From NCBI GenBank assembly GCA_934096075.1, contig CAKOLN010000014.1, positions 1 to 24,643 of the forward strand: a stretch of DNA of 24,643 nucleotides, written 5' to 3'. Shown in pieces: positions 1 to 8,145 of this stretch. Each line of letters begins with the position of its first letter. Positions within the stretch are counted from its first letter, which is position 1. The position numbers and the translations under genes are program-made. This DNA is from an uncultured Bacilli bacterium. GTDB lineage: Bacteria; Bacillota_I; Bacilli_A; RF39; UBA660. A model generated the notes under the pieces. That model made no database searches. It saw only the letters and a list, made by a program, of their open reading frames with translations, and was not told the origin of the DNA.

Positions 1-53
1 CCCCCCCCATAACAAACTATTGTTTTGATATGAAAGAAATCATTTAATCTCAT
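1..53 (-). CDS. possible 5' end of a gene running off the window edge
   Basis: On the minus strand an ATG at 51-53 opens a frame that stays open to the window edge (about 17 codons, beginning MRLNDFFHIK). A good Shine-Dalgarno (AAAGGAGT) lies about 12 bases upstream, slightly farther than ideal, and the frame starts some 54 bases after the MFS-like gene ends, so it could be the next gene of that operon. It runs into eight Gs (C1-C8 on the plus strand) that would encode glycines. Too little is visible to name a product, and the edge may also be a contig end. Confidence 0.3.
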   Translation of the reverse strand, partial: MRLNDFFHIKTIVCYGG

Positions 54-107
54 AGTTTTCGTTTACTCCTTTATTTTTACATTTTTATTTTATCAAATCA
101 TTTGTTG

Positions 108-1238
108 TTATTCAAGTGCTTTTCCAGAATATCCAAACCTTCCATCATCAAACCCAACCAAAGAATTCAAAAATATGCCAAGAATACCAAAAATTAAAAT
201 AGTTTTAAGATTAAAATCAAATAAATAGAATACTATAAGTATTAAAGTTCTACCAATATTATTTAAAAATTCTATAAATTCTATATAAGAACTAACATCA
301 TAGTTTTTTCCATATACATAAGTATTTCTTTGTACAATAGTATCTAAAGCAACTTTTAATATCCCCTCAACAAAAACAATCAAATAAAATATATACACAT
401 CACTTACATTTATTTTACAAATATAAACAAAAGATAATAAAATAGAGGTAATTTTTAAATAATCTTTTTTTGACTTATCCATCTTTTTACTTAAATAATA
501 AATATAAATAATACTTCCCACACCACAAATTAAATTCGTTATGCCAATATAAGTAAACTCTTTTTTTACATAGATATAAATAAATAATGGAAATAAATTA
601 TTAAGTATATATCTAAATTGTTCTATAAAAGTAAATAAATAATTTTTTTTAGGAAATGTATTAATAATTTGTTTTATATTATTTTTGCTATTTATTATTT
701 CATTTTTAATTTTAGCTAAAGGAATTATACTTATTATCATTAATACTAGAACTATTATAGTTAATGTTATAAATCCAAATTTTCTTAAAATTATACTTCC
801 AATATATGTTGCAGGTATACCACCTATTAATGTAAAAATAGTATATAAACTAACATTATCAGTACACTTTTTATCTTCAATTATAGACAAACCATAAATA
901 TGTCTCCCTAACCAATAAAACATTAAATAAGTAGAAAACAATAATGATAAAATTATTAAGCCAATAATATTTTTTTGCATAATATTTAAATATATATAAG
1001 TTAAAGAAAAGAAAAAACTACTTATTCCCATTATTTTAACCCATGATAATTTTTTATTTAATTTCATAGTTATTGGTATCATTATTATACATAGTATATA
1101 CTTCATTATCATATAAAGTATAATATTTCTTATAGTAAATCCATAGTCATATAAAATAAGTGGAATAAATAATTCCACTAATAGTTTAGAAAAACTAGTT
1201 ATAGTTATAAATATATTATATTTCTTTAAATCAGACAT
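108..1238 (-). CDS. MFS-like multi-pass membrane transporter
   Basis: 376 residues, very hydrophobic, with about ten to twelve predicted transmembrane segments spread over the whole length and short basic loops. The size and layout, including a possible central cytoplasmic loop around residues 175-200 between two halves, resemble a major facilitator superfamily permease. No substrate motif is recognisable. The ATG directly follows the TAA stop of the upstream gene with no bases between, so translation is very likely coupled to that small secreted protein. The gene closes a run of genes transcribed from about position 3500. It could be another type of multi-pass permease; the substrate is unknown. 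Confidence 0.6.
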   Translation of the reverse strand: MSDLKKYNIFITITSFSKLLVELFIPLILYDYGFTIRNIILYMIMKYILCIIMIPITMKLNKKLSWVKIMGISSFFFSLTYIYLNIMQKNIIGLIILSLLFSTYLMFYWLGRHIYGLSIIEDKKCTDNVSLYTIFTLIGGIPATYIGSIILRKFGFITLTIIVLVLMIISIIPLAKIKNEIINSKNNIKQIINTFPKKNYLFTFIEQFRYILNNLFPLFIYIYVKKEFTYIGITNLICGVGSIIYIYYLSKKMDKSKKDYLKITSILLSFVYICKINVSDVYIFYLIVFVEGILKVALDTIVQRNTYVYGKNYDVSSYIEFIEFLNNIGRTLILIVFYLFDFNLKTILIFGILGIFLNSLVGFDDGRFGYSGKALE

Positions 1239-1634
1239 TTAATTCACTCTTTCTAATATTATTTCTTTATCATGTTTAGTACATCTTAAGTCTATTCTTG
1301 TTATTTTTAAACCTTTTGTTTCTATTATAGATATTTCTTCTCTAGGTAGTATTTCTTCTAAGTCATTTAATATTAAGTTATTTAATTCTTGTTCTAAGTT
1401 ATTTACTAAAGATAAGTTAAATCTATAAGATTTAATTAGTCTAGTTGTTTGTACTTCAACTTCAATTATATTATATTTTAAACCATTAAATACTTCATTT
1501 ATATTTTTAGAGTTTAGATTATCAAATTCTAATGAATAATATTTTTCTATATATTCATCTTCTGTAGCATTTAAAGGACAAATTAAAAGTAATAACAATA
1601 AAAAAATTGATAGACTTAATAATAACTTTTTCAT
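1239..1634 (-). CDS. small secreted or membrane-anchored protein of unknown function
   Basis: 131 residues. The N-terminus (MKKLLLSLS followed by about 12 Leu/Ile-rich residues and then an NATEDE stretch) is a clear signal peptide or signal anchor. A Cys sits in the hydrophobic stretch (LLICPLNA), but the context is not a convincing lipobox. The mature part is acidic and mixed alpha/beta, with no motif I recognise. The ATG has an AGGTG ribosome binding site about 5 bases upstream. It lies between thymidylate kinase and the MFS-like gene and abuts the latter, which suggests co-transcription. The function is unknown. Confidence 0.6.
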   Translation of the reverse strand: MKKLLLSLSIFLLLLLLICPLNATEDEYIEKYYSLEFDNLNSKNINEVFNGLKYNIIEVEVQTTRLIKSYRFNLSLVNNLEQELNNLILNDLEEILPREEISIIETKGLKITRIDLRCTKHDKEIILERVN

Positions 1635-1694
1635 GATAACACCTATTATTATGATTTATTTTTTTAGTTATTTTAAACTACCAATTATTGTTAA

Positions 1695-2366
1695 TTATAT
1701 TATTTTTTTTACTAATTTATAAATATCTTCATTTATATCTTCTATTTGTCTAGGTTGATCTTTTATATTACATAGTATTTCTTTAAAGCCATATAGTTTA
1801 CTTAATTCTAAATAAGCGCGTTCACTTTTACTTAGATATGTTTGTGATTTTTCATGTTCATCTAATTCTTCTTTTCTATTTTTCTTTAGAATTTCACTCA
1901 CTTGTTCTGGCATATGTAAGAATATTACCATGTCTGGTCTAGGTAAACCTAATAAATTAAATTCTAATTCTTCTAGCCATTTGTACATAGCTAGTCTTTC
2001 TTCTTTTGATTCAAATTTGCCACCTTGATGAGCCATGTTAGATATAGTGTATCTATCTAAGATTAGTAAATCATTTTTATTTTTAGCATCAAGTATTTGA
2101 TCTTTATGATATAGTCTATCAGCTGCAAAGTAAAGGGATGCCACTTTTCCATCAACATTTATTGCACCTTCCTTAAACCAACTACTACAAATATAGCTTT
2201 TTCCTAAGTATGGTCCTCCAATTATTTTTCCAGTAGGACTTTCATAATCAGGAAATGCTATTTTTTCTACAGAATATCCTTCTTTTTTTAGTCTATCCAT
2301 TAATAAATTACTTTGTGTTTCTTTTCCAGAACAATCAGTTCCTTCAATTAATACTATTTTTCCCAT
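1695..2366 (-). CDS. tmk: thymidylate kinase (dTMP kinase)
   Basis: Phosphorylates dTMP to dTDP in the cytoplasm. The 223-residue protein opens with beta-1 and a P-loop, LIEGTDCSGKETQ (about residues 6-18), in which the usual EGxDGxGKTTQ is modified. A DR[YF]-type motif follows (LDRYTISN, just before AHQGGK), then a Lys-rich LID-like region (KKNRKEELDEHEK). The length fits the thymidylate kinase family, and the FPDYESPTGK and SLYFAADR segments match a Firmicutes subgroup. I chose the ATG at 2364-2366 because GGAAGGAGT lies 8 bases upstream. A TTG six codons earlier would place that binding site inside the gene. One base separates it from the stop of the HAD-like gene, so translation is probably coupled. 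Confidence 0.88.
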   Translation of the reverse strand: MGKIVLIEGTDCSGKETQSNLLMDRLKKEGYSVEKIAFPDYESPTGKIIGGPYLGKSYICSSWFKEGAINVDGKVASLYFAADRLYHKDQILDAKNKNDLLILDRYTISNMAHQGGKFESKEERLAMYKWLEELEFNLLGLPRPDMVIFLHMPEQVSEILKKNRKEELDEHEKSQTYLSKSERAYLELSKLYGFKEILCNIKDQPRQIEDINEDIYKLVKKII

Positions 2367-2367
2367 G

Positions 2368-2838
2368 TTATTTACTCCTTCCAAGTATATTTATAGTTTC
2401 ATCTAATTGTTCATAAGTTATACCGTCTTCATAGAAACATGTTTTTATTAGTCGATTTAATAATTCAGAACTATAATTATACATTTCATCATCTATTATA
2501 GCATAGTTTTCTATTTTATGTTCATTTATGTATTTAGTTATTTCTTTGTTTCTATCATTTAAATCTTCTGTTGTATCAATAATTGGAATACCTTTATTTA
2601 TTAAGTATTCTTCTATAAGTAACCATTCCATTAATTTTCTCCATGATGAAGTTATTACTACTTTAGAATTTGTTCTTACGCATATTGATTTCACTATATC
2701 TATTTTTAATGGGTTTATTTCTATTAATCTATATAATGGTTTATCAAGTTTTATTAATATTTTTTTAGTTTCATGTATTTCATTCAAATAATTTCGACTA
2801 TTTAATACACCATCTATATCTAAAAATATTATGTTTAT
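2368..2838 (-). CDS. HAD-like phosphatase-fold protein with a non-standard start
   Basis: The frame encodes a HAD domain resembling the family first named in 'Swiss Army Knife' RNA-repair proteins. The key catalytic motif, IIFLDIDGVLNSR, is present only if translation begins upstream of 2787. Motif II is VITSSWR, and IIDDE near the end supplies motif-III acidic residues. The same frame continues back to a TAA at 2845-2847 without any ATG, GTG or TTG before the motif. The natural start would be the ATA at 2836-2838, giving an I/M-N-I-I-F-L-D N-terminus about 9 bases after an AGGA. The product would be 156 residues, normal for this family. A TTG at 2785-2787 would give 139 residues without the nucleophile Asp. 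The alternatives are rare AUA initiation, a lost start codon, or a sequence error. Confidence 0.65.
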   Translation of the reverse strand: MNIIFLDIDGVLNSRNYLNEIHETKKILIKLDKPLYRLIEINPLKIDIVKSICVRTNSKVVITSSWRKLMEWLLIEEYLINKGIPIIDTTEDLNDRNKEITKYINEHKIENYAIIDDEMYNYSSELLNRLIKTCFYEDGITYEQLDETINILGRSK

Positions 2839-2873
2839 AAGTACTTATTCCTATATTTAAATGTTCATTTACT

Positions 2874-3494
2874 TTATTTATTACAATCAGTGCATGTATT
2901 TAAGTTATCAACTACTTCTTTAGTATATTTTGATAATGTACTTTTTAATTCTGATATTTCTTCTTTTGTCCAATAATCTTTAGGATCTTTTAAATCATGA
3001 GTATCTTTACTTGTTTCATAATCATTTCCTATAATCTTACCTTTAACATGAAATGATACATTTGGAACATATAATCTTTCATTACCTTCATCATCATATT
3101 GTAAATGACCACTTAAAAGTTTTATTACTTCTTTATAGAATTCCGTATTATTTTTTCTATCTTCTAATATATTATAATAATATATTTTGTCTAAATTATT
3201 TTCTTTAGCCACTTCATTCAAATATACAACATATGTTGAACACCAAGGACATTCTGGAAAACCAAGATATACTACTCCTGTTCCTTTTTTCATTATCTTT
3301 AATATTTCATCGCTGTTTCTATAAACAAATACATTATCTTCTGATATTTTATATTCCTCACTAAATTTCTTTGCATCAGTTATATTATTATCGTCATTTT
3401 TCTTTTTAATATTTAAAAAAATAATTACAACCGCTAAAATTATTACCACTCCCAATAATATCCAAATAATTTTATTTTTTACACTTTCTTTCAT
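2874..3494 (-). CDS. membrane-anchored thioredoxin-like protein with CPWC motif
   Basis: 206 residues. An N-terminal signal anchor (about residues 9-28, followed by Lys residues) places the rest outside the membrane. The thioredoxin-like part has the strand VVYLGFPECPWCSTY, whose redox pair is C82/C85 followed by a helix, as in small thioredoxins and bacteriocin-transport accessory-type proteins. A second, unusual CxxC (C201/C204, CTDC) ends the protein. Likely roles are disulfide exchange or reduction at the outer membrane face. The ATG has GGAAGAGG about 5 bases upstream. It is the first gene after the XRE terminator and is followed by the HAD, tmk and MFS genes. The substrate cannot be read from the sequence. 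Confidence 0.7.
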   Translation of the reverse strand: MKESVKNKIIWILLGVVIILAVVIIFLNIKKKNDDNNITDAKKFSEEYKISEDNVFVYRNSDEILKIMKKGTGVVYLGFPECPWCSTYVVYLNEVAKENNLDKIYYYNILEDRKNNTEFYKEVIKLLSGHLQYDDEGNERLYVPNVSFHVKGKIIGNDYETSKDTHDLKDPKDYWTKEEISELKSTLSKYTKEVVDNLNTCTDCNK

Positions 3495-3517
3495 TTTACC
3501 TCTTCCTTTCTAATTAA

Positions 3518-3523
3518 ATTATA
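3518..3523 (-). promoter_or_regulatory. possible -10 box for the thioredoxin-like operon
   Basis: TATAAT on the minus strand, in the short gap between the XRE terminator and the thioredoxin-like start. The -35 side is poor (T-rich), so this is only a weak candidate. Confidence 0.35.
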
Positions 3524-3540
3524 CATCAAATTTTTCATAT

Positions 3541-3581
3541 AAAAAAGAAACTATTGGTTGAAATAACTCAACTAATAGTTT
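3541..3581 (-). terminator. intrinsic terminator overlapping the XRE gene stop codon
   Basis: A 14-bp inverted repeat (3548-3561 with 3568-3581, one G-U pair, six-base loop) is followed in the minus direction by TTTCTTTTTT. The first stem bases are part of the TAA stop at 3580-3582. Confidence 0.85.
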
Positions 3582-4266
3582 AGGCACATTTTTCTTTCAA
3601 TTTTAAAGGTATTTTATAAGTAATAATTTTTTCATCATCATTTTTTCCATTTATTTCTAAATACAATTCATTATTTTTTAAATTCTTACATTCTTTACTA
3701 AAGTGTTCAACATTAATAGTTAAATCTCGTAAATAATCTTTAAGATTTGTAACTTCATTTGTATTTTTACATTCATTTATTTTTATTTTTTTATTTTCTA
3801 TGTCCTCATACAAAGCACATTCTATTTCTTTAAAATCTAAATTTTCTTCTTTACCACAATAAGATATATTTGATATATATATAGATGTTTTATCTTTATT
3901 ATAAGCCGCAACTCCATTTATTTCAAACTCTTTACATGTAGTAAAAATAGTAGAAAAATTATAATCATTTTTATTTGTTTTTAATGCAATAAACGTTATA
4001 AGACAGGCAATTACTAAAAAAGGAATAATTAACAACCATTCTTTAGATTTCTTTTTCTTTTCTTCATGACAGAGAATATAACTAAGTTCTACTTGAAATA
4101 ATACCGCCATTCTAGTTATTATATATAAATCAGGCAAACATTTTCCATTTTCCCATTTACTTACAGCTTGATAAGTTACACCAACTTTATCGGCTAATTC
4201 CTTTTGTGTTAAATTATGACTAATCCTTAATTCTTTAATTCTATTTCCAACTTTTTCTTCTTCCAT
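3580..4266 (-). CDS. membrane-attached XRE-family regulator
   Basis: About 228 residues. The N-terminal helix-turn-helix is typical XRE/HTH_3 (RIKELRISHNLTQKELAD, then VTYQAVSKWENGKCLPD). A Lys-rich linker and one transmembrane helix (WLLIIPFLVIACLITFIAL) follow, then a roughly 130-residue outer domain of unknown fold with several Cys. This layout suggests a one-component regulator sensing something at the membrane or outside. Upstream GTG and ATG codons exist; I prefer the ATG at 4264-4266 because GAGGA lies about 7 bases before it, while the adjacent ATG (4267-4269) has shorter spacing. It lies 40 bases after the beta-helix gene without a clear terminator, so it may be read from the cad promoter. 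Confidence 0.75.
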   Translation of the reverse strand: MEEEKVGNRIKELRISHNLTQKELADKVGVTYQAVSKWENGKCLPDLYIITRMAVLFQVELSYILCHEEKKKKSKEWLLIIPFLVIACLITFIALKTNKNDYNFSTIFTTCKEFEINGVAAYNKDKTSIYISNISYCGKEENLDFKEIECALYEDIENKKIKINECKNTNEVTNLKDYLRDLTINVEHFSKECKNLKNNELYLEINGKNDDEKIITYKIPLKLKEKCA

Positions 4267-4309
4267 CATATATTCCTCACTCACATAGTAATTTTAGCAC
4301 AAAAAATAT

Positions 4310-5536
4310 TTACATTCTACTTTTATTAGCTTTTTTTCTACAAAAATATACTAAAATTATTATTAATGCAGAAAATATCATTACATAAGAATAGATTGGA
4401 AAAGCCCTTAATTTTGTTTGCTCAGTTGGTTTCCCACTTACGGTTTCAGTTACTTTAAAGTATGATTCATCTTTTGTAAGTGTTTTATCATTTTTTATAT
4501 ATTTAGATACATCTGTTGTATATTTACCACCATTTATGAAAGGAGATAATTTATCTTTAAAATCTTGAGATAAACTAAATACTTCTTTACCATTACTACT
4601 TCTAAATGTTCCATTATTTATTAAAAAAGATATTACTTTAGTTTTGTTATTATTTGAATATTCATAAATTGTATTAGAATTTTTGCTTTTAAAAGTTCCG
4701 TTGTTAATTGTTATTTCCATATTTCCTGCATAAGAAGTATTAGATTCAATTTGTAAGACTACTCCACTTGCTTCTATTTCTCCAGTAGAAGCTTCTGGTG
4801 TTTTATCAGGACCGTTACATACAAATTCTCCATCGTTTATTGTTAATGTACCTGATTTTATTGCAATAGATGATTCATAACCTTCAATGTAACCACCATT
4901 TATAGTTGTTCTTGCATATCCAGCTTGATATATACCATTACCTGTAGAATTTATTGATGCTGTTTTGTTTACTATTATTATTGGTGAATTTACTTTATCT
5001 TTAATATTTCCATTAACATATATTCCTATCCCAGAACCTCCAGTTGAATCACTTAATGCATTGATTATTCCATTTACACTTGCTTTTATGCCATATCCTT
5101 TACCTGACAATTGATCAATAAAAACTCCACTCCATCCTTCTAAAGTAATGTCTTCATCTACTTCAAGAACACTAAAATTAACTTTATTTTGGTCAGATGA
5201 ACCTTTTATTACAACTGCTCCATAATATGGATTTTCTTCTTTTACAACACCTTTTCCAGTTAAATATAATTCACCACCAATTAATCTAAATACCATTTTA
5301 TCTGCACTTATAGTATGATTATTTAAGTTAATTTTTACTGGTTTATTAATAGTTACACTTTCTTTAAAGTAAGCATTTGATACTAAAGTTATTGTTTCAT
5401 TTGGTTTTACAGCTTCAATAGCAAGTTCTAAAGTATCGTATAATTCATTACCAATTCTTGCCTCATCTGTACTAGATGCATAGGTAAATATTGGTACACT
5501 AATAAATAAAATTATAAATTTAAATATATTTTTCAT
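4310..5536 (-). CDS. membrane-anchored surface beta-helix protein
   Basis: 408 residues from the ATG at 5534-5536, which opens a clean signal peptide (MKNIFKFIILFISVPIFTYA). The body is built of repeated short strands with NGT/NGG turns (TINGGYIEG, TINDGEF, TINNGTFKSK, LINNGTFRSS), the pattern of a right-handed parallel beta-helix (pectate-lyase-like fold). A C-terminal transmembrane helix and a CRKKANKSRM basic tail anchor it; there is no LPXTG signal. Neither ATG has a good ribosome binding site. An in-frame ATG at 5572 lies three bases past the ATPase stop and would add 12 residues, so termination-reinitiation is plausible. Its role in a metal-resistance operon is unknown; it may be a surface adhesin or a binding protein. 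Confidence 0.7.
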   Translation of the reverse strand: MKNIFKFIILFISVPIFTYASSTDEARIGNELYDTLELAIEAVKPNETITLVSNAYFKESVTINKPVKINLNNHTISADKMVFRLIGGELYLTGKGVVKEENPYYGAVVIKGSSDQNKVNFSVLEVDEDITLEGWSGVFIDQLSGKGYGIKASVNGIINALSDSTGGSGIGIYVNGNIKDKVNSPIIIVNKTASINSTGNGIYQAGYARTTINGGYIEGYESSIAIKSGTLTINDGEFVCNGPDKTPEASTGEIEASGVVLQIESNTSYAGNMEITINNGTFKSKNSNTIYEYSNNNKTKVISFLINNGTFRSSNGKEVFSLSQDFKDKLSPFINGGKYTTDVSKYIKNDKTLTKDESYFKVTETVSGKPTEQTKLRAFPIYSYVMIFSALIIILVYFCRKKANKSRM

Positions 5537-5575
5537 ATTAAAGTGTATGTGTATGGTAAAGAAAAAAGACATAGT

Positions 5576-7618
5576 TTATCTATATCTTCTAATAATTCTT
5601 AGTGTATTTAGTATTGTTAATAATGTAAGACCAGTGTCTGCGAATACTGCCATCCACATATTTGATTTACCTAGTACACTTAGAACTAGTATTATTATTT
5701 TAACAAGTATTGCAAAAATTAGATTTTCTTTTATTATTTTTCTTGTATATTTACTTATGTTTATCATTAATGGAATTTTATCTAAATCATCACTCATAAG
5801 AACAATATCGCTTGCTTCAATTGCAGATTCAGAACCTACTCCACCCATCGAAATGCCTATGTCTGCTCGTTTTAATACTGGTGCATCATTTACTCCATCA
5901 CCTACGAAAGCAGTTATTTCATTCGTTTTAGCAACACTTTCATATTCTTTAAATTTATCTGTAGGTAACATTTCATATTTTATTTTATCTATTCCTAATC
6001 TTTTTCCAATTGTTAAAGCTACATATTTTTTATCACCAGTAAACATATATGTTTTTATATTATTTGCCTTTAAAAGCATGATTGTTTCCACAGCATGTTC
6101 TTTAATACCATCATTTATAGTAATACTTGCGATGTGTTTTCCATCTATATTTAAATGTAATAAGGCATCATATCCACAGTTACAAAGTGTTTTATTTCCA
6201 ATTGAAACATGTTTTTTATTTAGTGTAAATGTAATACCTTTTCCACTTATTTCTTTAAAGTTTTTAACTTCACTACTATCTATTTCTTTATCAGTTAATT
6301 TTAAAATAGATTTAGCTAGTGGATGATTTGATAAGTTTTCTCCTTTTAATAGAATTTCTAATATTTTATCTTTATCATATTCATCATTTTCATCTTCATC
6401 AATGATATTTATTTCTGTTACTTCAAATGAACCATTAGTTAAAGTACCTGTTTTATCAAATATTATATTATTTAAATTAGTAAGATTATCTAAATAGTTA
6501 CTTCCTTTAATTAAAATACCATTTTTACTACATACTCCTATTCCGGTAAAGTAAGATAAAGGAACAGAAATCGCTATAGCACATGGACAAGATATAACTA
6601 AGAATGTTAATGCACGGTAAATTGCATCACTTCTTGTAACACTAGAAATTGCTGGCAACAATATAGCGACTAGTATAGCTAATATTAAGACTATAGGTGT
6701 ATAAACTTTACTTATTTTACTTACTATTGTTTCTGTTTTAGTCTTTTTATCAGTGGCACTTTCTAATAGTTCAAGTATTTTTGATACTGTAGAATCTTCA
6801 AATAATGATGTTGCTTTAATTATGATTACATCACTTGTATTAATACTTCCTGATAGACATTTATCTCCTTTTTGAACTTTAACTGGTTCTGATTCTCCTG
6901 TTAATAAAGATGTATCTAAAAGTGATTCTCCTTCATAGATAATTCCATCTACTGGTATCTTTTCACCTTTTTTTACTATAAGTAAATCTCCTACTTTTAT
7001 TTCTTCAACACTTATTTTCTTAAAACTTTTTGATGTTTTTAAATTTGCGAATGGTTCTTTTAAATCCATTAAATCTTGAATTGATTTTCTAGAATTATTA
7101 AGTGCTTTCTCTTCTAGAATTTTACCTGTAGTATAAAGAATAATTACCATTAATCCTTCCATTCTTTCTCCAATTATGAAAGCACCTATACATGAAACTG
7201 TTATAAGTAAATTTTCATTTATTGTTTTACTTTTAAATAGAAGTTTAATTGAATTTATAAATGTTCTATAAAGAAGTAATGCATAACTTATTATGTATAA
7301 AACTAATTTTATATTTTTATTTAGTTTTGAATAACATGCGATTATACCTAAGATAGTTGCTAGTATAAGAACCCAAGCATGAAACTCTTTCTTTTCTTCT
7401 ACAACATCTTTTGAAATGCTTGCCCCAGGTTCAATAGATTTCACTAACTTGTTTAATTCATTGATAGTAAATTCTTTATCTGATTCATATGATAGTCTTT
7501 TTGTATTAAAATTTACTATTACATTTTTAAAGTCTTTATTTTTATTTAATGACTCTTCTACTTCTCTAGCACAGTTGGCACAATCTAAATTATTTATATT
7601 ATATTTATATTTCTTCAT
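5576..7618 (-). CDS. P1B-type Zn/Cd/Pb-exporting ATPase
   Basis: 680 residues. Pumps divalent soft metals out of the cell. In order it has an N-terminal HMA metal-binding domain (LDCANCA; C13 and C16), transmembrane helices, the actuator motif LTGES, the membrane motif SCPCAIAISVP, the phosphorylation motif DKTGTLT, the HP motif (NHPLAKS), the hinge GDGVNDAP, and a final membrane pair containing a Lys and FADTGLTLL. CPC(x4)SxP plus the DxG in the last helix match the P1B-2 subgroup (ZntA/CadA) rather than copper pumps. The start is the ATG at 7616-7618, with AAAGG 9 bases upstream; it overlaps the repressor stop by 14 bases. It is transcribed from the operator-controlled cad promoter. Confidence 0.93.
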   Translation of the reverse strand: MKKYKYNINNLDCANCAREVEESLNKNKDFKNVIVNFNTKRLSYESDKEFTINELNKLVKSIEPGASISKDVVEEKKEFHAWVLILATILGIIACYSKLNKNIKLVLYIISYALLLYRTFINSIKLLFKSKTINENLLITVSCIGAFIIGERMEGLMVIILYTTGKILEEKALNNSRKSIQDLMDLKEPFANLKTSKSFKKISVEEIKVGDLLIVKKGEKIPVDGIIYEGESLLDTSLLTGESEPVKVQKGDKCLSGSINTSDVIIIKATSLFEDSTVSKILELLESATDKKTKTETIVSKISKVYTPIVLILAILVAILLPAISSVTRSDAIYRALTFLVISCPCAIAISVPLSYFTGIGVCSKNGILIKGSNYLDNLTNLNNIIFDKTGTLTNGSFEVTEINIIDEDENDEYDKDKILEILLKGENLSNHPLAKSILKLTDKEIDSSEVKNFKEISGKGITFTLNKKHVSIGNKTLCNCGYDALLHLNIDGKHIASITINDGIKEHAVETIMLLKANNIKTYMFTGDKKYVALTIGKRLGIDKIKYEMLPTDKFKEYESVAKTNEITAFVGDGVNDAPVLKRADIGISMGGVGSESAIEASDIVLMSDDLDKIPLMINISKYTRKIIKENLIFAILVKIIILVLSVLGKSNMWMAVFADTGLTLLTILNTLRIIRRYR

Positions 7619-7988
7619 TGTTAATACCTTTCTTATGTCCAATATGACTTAATGCTACTTCAAATACTTCAGTTACATGTTCATCATCTAAAGTATAAAA
7701 GACTTCTTTACCTATCTTTTTGGATTTAACTATATTATTTTGCCTTAATGTGTTAAGTTGATGAGAAATGCTTGATTTAGTCATGTTTAAAACATTCGCT
7801 ATATCGCATACACACATTTCGTTGTTATCTAAAGCACATAAGATTTTGGTTCTTGTAGGATCCCCTAATATTTTAAAGAAATCAGCTACTTTAGTTAAAG
7901 TGATGTCATCTAACATTCTTTCTTTGGTTTGACTAACTGTATCTTTATGTATTATATTACAATCACAATTATATTCATTATTACTCAT
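7605..7988 (-). CDS. ArsR/SmtB-family metal-responsive repressor (CadC-like)
   Basis: 127 residues. A winged-helix repressor that leaves DNA when metal binds. Both known metal sites are visible. The alpha-3N site has an N-terminal pair C8/C10 with C59 and C61 (EMCVCD) in helix 3. The alpha-5 site fits DXHX10HXXH (D102, H104, H115, H118). The recognition helix is SSISHQLNTLR. The first site senses Cd/Pb/Bi in CadC proteins and the second Zn. The start is the ATG at 7986-7988, preceded by AGGAGG with ideal spacing. It leads the operon and overlaps the ATPase gene. Two operators lie in its own promoter, so autoregulation is expected. Confidence 0.93.
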   Translation of the reverse strand: MSNNEYNCDCNIIHKDTVSQTKERMLDDITLTKVADFFKILGDPTRTKILCALDNNEMCVCDIANVLNMTKSSISHQLNTLRQNNIVKSKKIGKEVFYTLDDEHVTEVFEVALSHIGHKKGINNEEI

Positions 7989-8002
7989 ATGGCCTCCTTT
8001 AG

Positions 8003-8018
8003 TTGAGTATTTATTCAA
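8003..8018. promoter_or_regulatory. downstream ArsR/CadC operator
   Basis: TTGAGTATTTATTCAA, a 7-2-7 inverted repeat with one mismatch, just downstream of the predicted transcription start of the repressor operon. Its centre is 31 bp from the centre of the perfect operator at 8034-8049, about three helical turns. Confidence 0.75.
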
Positions 8019-8026
8019 CTAATATA

Positions 8027-8056
8027 ATTATAGTTGAATAGTTATTCAATTGTCAA
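8027..8056 (-). promoter_or_regulatory. cad operon promoter with built-in operator
   Basis: Reading the minus strand, TTGACA (8051-8056) and TATAAT (8027-8032) are perfect consensus hexamers with an 18-bp spacer. The spacer contains a perfect 7-2-7 inverted repeat, TTGAATAACTATTCAA on this strand (8034-8049). The repressor would therefore sit exactly between -35 and -10. Confidence 0.88.
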
Positions 8057-8072
8057 GATAAATTTAAATAAG

Positions 8073-8102
8073 TTGATTTTTTTATTTGTTTCATATTATA
8101 AT
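8073..8102 (+). promoter_or_regulatory. glmS promoter
   Basis: TTGATT (8073-8078) and TATAAT (8097-8102) with an 18-bp T-rich spacer. Transcription would start near 8109, about 38 bases before the ribozyme cleavage site. It is back to back with the cad promoter. Confidence 0.75.
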
Positions 8103-8145
8103 TGATGTGAAAAGTATGAGTTTGAAAGGAGTTTTATTCATATTT

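Noticed and set aside
1239..1634. Lipoprotein assignment for the small secreted protein
   Set aside because: The Cys lies within LLICPLNA, but the flanking residues do not form a convincing lipobox.
4310..4400. LPXTG cell-wall sorting signal at the end of the beta-helix protein
   Set aside because: There is a membrane helix and basic tail but no LPXTG-type motif before it.
5547..6326. Long plus-strand open frame (259 codons) opposite the P-type ATPase
   Set aside because: The minus strand encodes an unmistakable ATPase with all motifs; the plus frame is an antisense shadow with no family features.
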